From: Granulosicoccus sp964435305 | Lineage (GTDB): Bacteria > Pseudomonadota > Gammaproteobacteria > Granulosicoccales > Granulosicoccaceae | Reading direction: 5' to 3' | DNA: 39,397 nucleotides | NCBI GenBank assembly: GCA_964435305.1 | Contig: CAYSZH010000028.1 | Span: 1 to 39,397 of the forward strand | In this document: one piece after another, positions 35,218 to 39,397 of the stretch | Layout: every line of letters begins with the position of its first letter | Numbering within the stretch: the stretch's first letter is position 1 | The notes under the pieces: model-generated | Told to the model about the DNA's origin: nothing | Databases searched by the model: none | Seen by the model: only the letters and a program-made list of their open reading frames with translations | Made by a program: the position numbers and the translations under genes

Positions 35218-35730
35218 TCAATTTAAACTGGCATCGACAAGAATAAATGCGATGAGACAAGGTTCCGTACCACGATTGGACCAAGCATGATTCGTTCCCT
35301 GCTGCACAACGGTATCACCTTCTTTTAACAGGTATTCCTCCTCATCCATCATCATGTATATTTCACCGCTGAGTATGACTGTGTAGTCTAGGGAATCGGT
35401 TCTGTGCATAAACGGGTGCCTGGCGTTCTCAACGATATTACTGGACGCCCCCATTTCGGCAAATGCCGACTTGCCATCAAGTTTGGCTAACTCTTCCGGA
35501 TTTTCCGGATCAAATTGAACAATGCGAAAAACTGAACCGTTGGCAGGTGGTTGCAGAACCAGAGGACCGGTTACCGGGTCTTCCTTACTTTCCATTTGCG
35601 CGGGTGTTCTATCGTTCATCCATAAATTGGTTAATGTCACGCCTGGTCGGTTTGGTCTTTGCAATATGCAGCTCGCTTCAGAATCTGAAACCACTGTTGC
35701 GACACCGTTTGCATCGTGACCGATAGCCCA
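35218..35730 (-). pseudogene. Cupin-domain protein lacking its 5' end
   Basis: The frame encodes a complete cupin from IGHDANGVATVVSD onwards, with FRIVQFDPENPEE, the first motif HPFMHRTDSLDYTVILSGEIYMMMD and the second DTVVQQGTNHAWSNRGTEPCLIAF. Related proteins of about 175 aa start only a few residues before the GHD motif. Here no ATG, GTG or TTG is in frame near that point: the next upstream codons able to start are TTG at 35823 and TTG at 35835, without a ribosome site and translating to the antisense of a LysR fragment. The codon three before the Ile is AAG, one change from ATG. The gene seems to have lost its start by rearrangement. Confidence 0.6.
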
Positions 35731-36036
35731 CTTGCGGCAGATATGCGCAGTGTTATCAATAAAATAAGTGATCGAGAAGTTAGAACTGCATTTGCAGGGG
35801 GGTCGCTTTCGACAGTAGCACAAATTCTTGAGCAATCAGATTGCTTGGCTGTATTGCCACACTATGTGGTAAAAAAACTTGAACAGCGTTATCAACTGAC
35901 GTCATTAAATCTGAAACTCTCAACACCTACTCGATCAGTTACCATGATTACCAACGAAGAAGACGCAAAGTCTAACTTATTATCCGTGTTTCTCGAATTC
36001 ATTGAGAGCGGATTTCAGCCATTGAAAAATCTATAG
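35716..36036 (+). pseudogene. LysR-family regulator, 3' fragment
   Basis: About 106 codons encode the end of a LysR substrate-binding domain: REVRTAFAGGSLSTVAQILEQSDCLAVLPHYVVKKLEQRYQL is the characteristic last part, followed by TRSVTMITNEEDAKSNLLSVFLEFI. The helix-turn-helix and the first two thirds of the protein (about 200 residues) are missing; an in-frame TGA at 35686 closes the frame upstream. The fragment begins where the cupin gene on the other strand also loses its start. A deletion taking a divergent LysR/cupin promoter and both 5' ends would explain both. Confidence 0.8.
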
Positions 36037-36054
36037 CGTTGCTGGCGACTCATT

Positions 36055-36879
36055 GTGACAACACTGCTCGGCTCACTCTCTATCCTATCAGACCCGCAAG
36101 GCCTTATTATCATCTTAGCGGGCTTGTTTTTAGGAGCTGTGTTAAAAGGGGCAACTGGTGCAGGTCTACCCATTATTGCCATTCCCACGATTGCCATTCC
36201 CACGATTGCCATTCCCACGATTGCCATTCCCACGATTGCCGCGTTCTACGATGTGCGAGTTGCAGTTGTGCGACTTGTTATACCAAATTTTATCACCAAC
36301 GCCTGGCAAATAATTATGTACCGAGAACATGACTTAACCAACAACTTTGCCACACATTTTGCTTTAGCCGGAATAGTCGGTGCAGGTTTTGGAACTTTGC
36401 TATTGGCATCCCTGCCATTACTGTTACTCAATATCGTTATCGCGGTAGTTGTAATTATTTACATCATTATAAGGATTAGACAGCCGACGTTTAAATTACC
36501 CATGGCAGTGATGCATAAGTGGAAATGGATTGCGGGTCTTGGTGCCGGTGTTTTACAAGGTGCAGTTGGACTATCCTCGCCCATCACCATTACATTTCTG
36601 CACACAGGATCATTTCCAAGGCTTACGTTTATCTACGTCGCCTCTTTATTTTTTGCAGGCATGAGCATAATCCAAGTACCCATGCAATTAGCACTGGGTT
36701 TAATGACATCAGAATTGGCGATTTTGAGTATGCTCACCCTTATTCCAATTGCGCTAGGATTACCACTGGGTGCGCGCATCGGAAAAAAACTAAGCCCAAA
36801 GCTGTTCGATCAATTGATTTTGATACTGCTCGCAGCGGTCGCAATCAAGATGTTAATCGATGCATTTTTGCAGCTATAG
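36055..36879 (+). CDS. TauE/SafE-family sulfite/anion exporter permease
   Basis: A 274-aa permease with about eight membrane helices. The start is GTG 36055 (no better ATG exists in frame; an in-frame TAG closes at 36034). The N-terminal LIIILAGLFLGAVLKGATGAGLPIIAIP is the first TauE repeat signature. It is followed by the peptide IPTIA repeated three extra times, encoded by a 15-bp array, before AAFYDVRVAVVRLVIPNFITNAWQI. The second half repeats the motif as GLGAGVLQGAVGLSSPITITFL and ends with LPLGARIGKKLSPKLFDQLIL. Related proteins move sulfite, sulfoacetate or other organosulfonate-derived anions. The insert enlarges the loop after helix 1 and may perturb function. Confidence 0.85.
   Translation: MTTLLGSLSILSDPQGLIIILAGLFLGAVLKGATGAGLPIIAIPTIAIPTIAIPTIAIPTIAAFYDVRVAVVRLVIPNFITNAWQIIMYREHDLTNNFATHFALAGIVGAGFGTLLLASLPLLLLNIVIAVVVIIYIIIRIRQPTFKLPMAVMHKWKWIAGLGAGVLQGAVGLSSPITITFLHTGSFPRLTFIYVASLFFAGMSIIQVPMQLALGLMTSELAILSMLTLIPIALGLPLGARIGKKLSPKLFDQLILILLAAVAIKMLIDAFLQL
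36175..36240 (+). repeat. 15-bp tandem array in the TauE/SafE gene (4.4 copies)
   Basis: Four exact copies of ATTGCCATTCCCACG at 36175, 36190, 36205 and 36220, plus a fifth 6-base partial copy. Each adds IAIPT to the protein without a frameshift. Absence of any mismatch between copies indicates very recent expansion. Confidence 0.97.
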
Positions 36880-36981
36880 CAAAAATGCGACAAATTTATA
36901 TCACCGTATAATCGCTATTTGTTTGCCTTTATTGACTTTATAAAGCCTGTGCCGTAGCGTGCCGGTACGGAGGATAACTAA

Positions 36982-38034
36982 ATGATAAAAATAGCTTTCA
37001 CAATCGTTGCAGGCCTTTTACTTAGCACGATGACACATAACGCAGTTGCAGCGCCCTGTCTCAAAGTCACACTCACTGGTACACAAGGTGGCCCGCCTGT
37101 TTTTCAAGGCCAGGCTGGTGCTGGTACTCTGGTTCAATTTGGTGACGATGAAAACAACTGCAGTACAACGAGCCTGCAATTTGATACGGGTCGCGGTACC
37201 ACCCAACGATTGTCACAGGCAAAAACACCCGTCGGCAAATTACAGGCAATCTTTCTTACACATATGCATTCAGACCACACTGAAGGTCTGGCAGATATGA
37301 TGCAATTGCGATGGCATTTTGGATCGGCAGGCCCCAAAGTCGATCTGGTATGCAGTGTCGATATGCCCTCACCCGCAGGCCATGTACTAAGTTGTGCGCG
37401 GCTCGCACGACACATCGGTGATGCGTTTATCCAATCTGGTGAAATGGCACAGCGTTTGGCCGAAAACAAAAAACGCCTTCCAGGCGGGCCTGCCGATTTA
37501 ATTAATATCAAAGCGTTTAAACCCAGCGAATCACCGGTTGAAGTGTGGAGTAAAGATGAAGTGACAGTACTGGCCATTGGTTCTCGGCATATTCCCGGCC
37601 ATGTCTCATACCGAGTCGATACACCTGCAGGCTCTGTTGTTATTGGTGGCGATGCTGGTAACGACTCACCTAAGCCGCCAAGAGACACGTCAACATCCGC
37701 TCAAGTAGAGAAACTTGCCATGGGTGCAGACATCATTGTCCACTCGACCATTCATCCAGTTATGGGGCCAGATAAGGACAGCGGATTTCCACCACCAATC
37801 TATTTTCGTCAAAGTACGGCAACCGATCTTGGTGCAATGGCAAAGCGTACCGGAAGTGAGCATTTGATGCTAACTCACCTTATTCCACCTATGGGTGCTG
37901 CACGGCAAGGGCCATATCCGATTCCAGGCGGTGCGCTTGATGAGGCTGCTTATAAAAGCGCGGTAACGGATGGTGGCTATTCTGGCAATGTGATTGTGGG
38001 TACTGATTTGGTCAGTTTGCAACTGCCACAGTAA
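36982..38034 (+). CDS. Exported metallo-beta-lactamase-fold hydrolase
   Basis: A 350-aa protein with an N-terminal Sec signal (MIKIAFTIVAGLLLSTMTHN, cleaved near AVAA, residue 24) and MBL-fold motifs: the HxHxDH motif is H94, H96, D98 and H99 in FLTHMHSDHTEG, SRHIPGHVSYRVDTPAGSVVIGGDAG gives the further His and Asp ligands, and HLMLTHLIPP the last histidine. A perfect GGAGG lies 9 nt before ATG 36982. The domain layout matches the RNase Z/arylsulfatase-like periplasmic MBL hydrolases. Substrate is unknown. The gene stands alone between the TauE gene and the urease remnant. Confidence 0.88.
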   Translation: MIKIAFTIVAGLLLSTMTHNAVAAPCLKVTLTGTQGGPPVFQGQAGAGTLVQFGDDENNCSTTSLQFDTGRGTTQRLSQAKTPVGKLQAIFLTHMHSDHTEGLADMMQLRWHFGSAGPKVDLVCSVDMPSPAGHVLSCARLARHIGDAFIQSGEMAQRLAENKKRLPGGPADLINIKAFKPSESPVEVWSKDEVTVLAIGSRHIPGHVSYRVDTPAGSVVIGGDAGNDSPKPPRDTSTSAQVEKLAMGADIIVHSTIHPVMGPDKDSGFPPPIYFRQSTATDLGAMAKRTGSEHLMLTHLIPPMGAARQGPYPIPGGALDEAAYKSAVTDGGYSGNVIVGTDLVSLQLPQ

Positions 38035-38082
38035 GCACTTGAATCGTTGTAGATGTAAAGTATCTTGGCGTGAACGAGGGTA

Positions 38083-38113
38083 CATGCTCAACTGAATAAA
38101 TCAGTTGAGCATG
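38083..38113. terminator. Perfect 13-bp inverted repeat at the end of ureG
   Basis: CATGCTCAACTGA and TCAGTTGAGCATG flank a 5-nt loop. The right arm contains the last three ureG codons and its stop. On the minus strand no U-run follows; on the plus strand a TTTTT follows after a short gap. It may end transcripts from both directions. Confidence 0.6.
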
Positions 38114-38712
38114 CCTTCGGTTTTTATAAAGTCAGTGATTGTTTTGACACCGTCATCATTCTTAACACAAGTAAAACAGAACGGACGTTCACCTCGCATC
38201 CTGCCTGCATCAGAATTCATCACATCGAGCGAAACATCAACATACGGTGCAAGATCAGTTTTATTGATCACCAGCATGTCTGAACGGGTAATCCCTGGCC
38301 CACCTTTACGAGGTATTTCTTCGCCTTGAGCCACATCAATAATATACAAGGTTAAATCTGCCAGCTCAGGGCTGAAAGTGGCCGCTAAATTGTCGCCACC
38401 GCTCTCAATAAAGACGACATCCAGATCAGGGAATTTTTCTTGTAGCTGATCAATAGCGGCAAGGTTCATCGACGCGTCTTCACGTATCGCCGTATGCGGA
38501 CAGCCACCCGTTTCAACGCCAATAATGCGCTCCGACGGCAGTGTTTGAGATCGCACAAGAAAATCAGCATCCTCTCGCGTATATATATCTTTTGTTACCA
38601 CCGCAACGCTAAAGTCATCACGTAAATGCCGGCATATCGCATTCAGTAAAGAGGTTTTACCACTGCCAACGGGGCCACCAAGGCCTACCCTTAATGGATT
38701 GCTTGTTTTCAT
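38101..38712 (-). CDS. ureG: Urease accessory GTPase UreG
   Basis: A complete 203-aa UreG. The P-loop GPVGSGKT is at residues 13-20, the nickel-binding CPH is in GVETGGCPHTAIREDASMN near 70, the ESGGDNLAATFSPEL switch follows, and the GTP-specificity motif NKTDL is near 152. The C-terminal RGERPFCFTCVKNDDGVKTITDFIKTEGML is full-length. UreG with UreE, UreF and UreD/H puts nickel into urease. Here it has no structural urease genes nearby: the ORF ahead of it is a UrtA/UreF chimera. It is probably an orphan, or has the missing genes elsewhere in the genome. Confidence 0.95.
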   Translation of the reverse strand: MKTSNPLRVGLGGPVGSGKTSLLNAICRHLRDDFSVAVVTKDIYTREDADFLVRSQTLPSERIIGVETGGCPHTAIREDASMNLAAIDQLQEKFPDLDVVFIESGGDNLAATFSPELADLTLYIIDVAQGEEIPRKGGPGITRSDMLVINKTDLAPYVDVSLDVMNSDAGRMRGERPFCFTCVKNDDGVKTITDFIKTEGMLN

Positions 38713-38756
38713 ATGTTTTCCTGACTGCTAAGCTTTACGTTAACCAGTTGCTTGTG

Positions 38757-38984
38757 TTATGAGCGATAAAGTCGCGTGTACTGCGTTTCATGCTGACAGC
38801 TGGCCATACACAAAGCCGGTAGAGACACCCCCAATGTTGTTTCACTAATGGCCATAGTGCCAGAGAGTGAATGCAACACACCGACCTTGATTGTGTCTTG
38901 TGCAAAAACTGTATTAACTGAGCCTAAGCTAAGCGCAACAAGTGACAATGCACCAATAAGTTTTGCGTTTGATTTTTTTAACAC
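38757..38984 (-). pseudogene. Chimeric ORF: urtA 5' end joined in frame to ureF 3' end
   Basis: The 75-residue ORF begins at GTG 38984 behind GGAG, with a signal peptide (MLKKSNAKLIGALSLVALSL to VFAQ) and DTIKVGVLHSLSGTMAISETT, the hallmark N-terminus of the urea-binding protein UrtA. From about residue 52 it is instead LPALCMASCQHETQYTRLYRS, the well-known C-terminus of UreF (Klebsiella UreF ends HETQYSRLFRS). The frame stays open across the junction near 38826-38834. In the usual order urtABCDE-ureDABCEF-ureG, everything between would be missing. It is either a real deletion of more than 8 kb or an assembly error. The hybrid protein has no plausible function. Confidence 0.88.
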
Positions 38985-39397
38985 GCGTTTTCTCCAGAAA
39001 AAAATAATTTAAAAGCACTAGGGTTATGTCGGATTCCAAGCCAGCTTTTTTTAAATATACAAACCTATATTTTTCAAAAAGTTAATTAATTTAATAACAA
39101 CGCGCGCAATCAATTGCCGCTCCAAATGGGAGCACAGCTCCAAAATAATGGAAGATAACGGTGCGTCGATTAGGTGCAAGGACTGCCTGAATTAGGTGCA
39201 TCGAATGCGTTGCAACAGCTCATTCCATTTGAGCTTGAAGCTGAATACCGAACGCAAAATATTCAAATAAAACCGCCTTTGAAAGCAATTTGCACTTCGA
39301 AGCCGTCTTTGTACCTTTCAACATGGTGCCGAGCCCGATCACGCTCGAAAGGCATCTGTAGCGCTACGCAACCATCAATTATTGGTTGAAGAACATA
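38985..39397. other. AT-rich upstream region of the urtA remnant; no clear gene
   Basis: The stretch from 38985 to about 39120 is very AT-rich and should hold the promoter of the urt remnant. A 10-bp direct repeat, ATTAGGTGCA, lies at 39169 and 39191, 22 nt apart (two helical turns). GGAGC and GCTCC form a small hairpin at 39129-39141. On the minus strand a frame is open from the right edge to a TGA at 39263-39265 (44 codons, including RARHHVERYKDGFEVQIAF), which could be the end of a gene outside the window; I do not recognise it. No other supported gene is seen. Confidence 0.4.

Noticed and set aside
36015..36233. Minus-strand ORF with repeated GMAIV
   Set aside because: It is only the antisense translation of the 15-bp tandem array.
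36905..36912. Promoter with TATAAT ahead of the MBL-fold gene
   Set aside because: No acceptable -35 hexamer at 16-18 nt upstream; not enough to call.
38985..39140. Sigma-54 (NtrC-type) promoter for the urt remnant
   Set aside because: I looked for the GG-N10-GC pattern typical of nitrogen-regulated urea genes and found no convincing match.
39174..39389. Plus-strand ORF of 71 codons
   Set aside because: Composition is low in conserved pattern, there is no ribosome site and no family resemblance; it overlaps a candidate regulatory region.
1..39397. tRNA, rRNA, insertion sequence or prophage genes
   Set aside because: No tRNA-like clover-leaf, rRNA stretch, transposase, integrase or phage structural gene was seen on reading either strand.

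Overview
The window (about 48% GC by eye) looks like a chromosome segment of a free-living, probably marine gammaproteobacterium. HrpB helicase, a YceH/DUF480 protein and a Pal-like OmpA lipoprotein point to Gammaproteobacteria. The many high-affinity uptake systems (Pot ABC, Liv-type ABC, TAXI-TRAP), a secreted GH16 glycanase, a sulfatase-superfamily hydrolase and urease remnants fit a heterotroph feeding on dissolved organic nitrogen and polysaccharide. Genus cannot be read from the sequence; a Granulosicoccus-like lineage is only a guess.

Region 1 (1-10974) is a polyamine block. A plus-strand set (PuuB-like oxidase, PuuA-like ligase, second PuuB-like oxidase) faces a minus-strand operon of binding protein, PotH, PotI, PotG, PuuA-like ligase and PuuB-like oxidase. 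Together they encode uptake and the gamma-glutamylation/oxidation steps of polyamine breakdown. The PotI gene carries an in-frame TAA in its conserved EAA loop. Region 2 (11203-15404) is housekeeping: HrpB, YceH and an OmpA-domain lipoprotein. Region 3 (15697-17628) is a secreted protein with two FN3 repeats and a GH16 catalytic domain.

Region 4 (17683-32629) is the most interesting. A minus-strand train of 13 genes is divergent from an IclR-family regulator: cyclase-family hydrolase, cupin, SDR, 3-hydroxyacyl-CoA dehydrogenase-like enzyme, complete Liv-type ABC transporter (SBP, two ATPases, two permeases), BKACE (DUF849), sulfatase/phosphonate-monoesterase-like hydrolase, TAXI binding protein and fused TRAP permease. 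It reads as import, hydrolysis, oxidation to a beta-keto acid and acetyl-CoA-dependent cleavage of an unknown substrate. Three 6-2-6 palindromes lie between the regulator and the operon.

Region 5 (32674-39397) holds a MauG-like di-heme peroxidase next to an amidohydrolase with a YtkA-like C-terminal domain, then several scars. A cupin gene and a LysR-regulator gene have both lost their 5' ends at one junction. A TauE/SafE permease carries a 15-bp tandem repeat inside its first conserved segment. After an exported metallo-beta-lactamase-fold protein comes an intact ureG, preceded by a chimeric ORF whose first half is UrtA and whose end is UreF. This is the footprint of a deletion, or of an assembly collapse, of the whole urea transport/urease operon between them.
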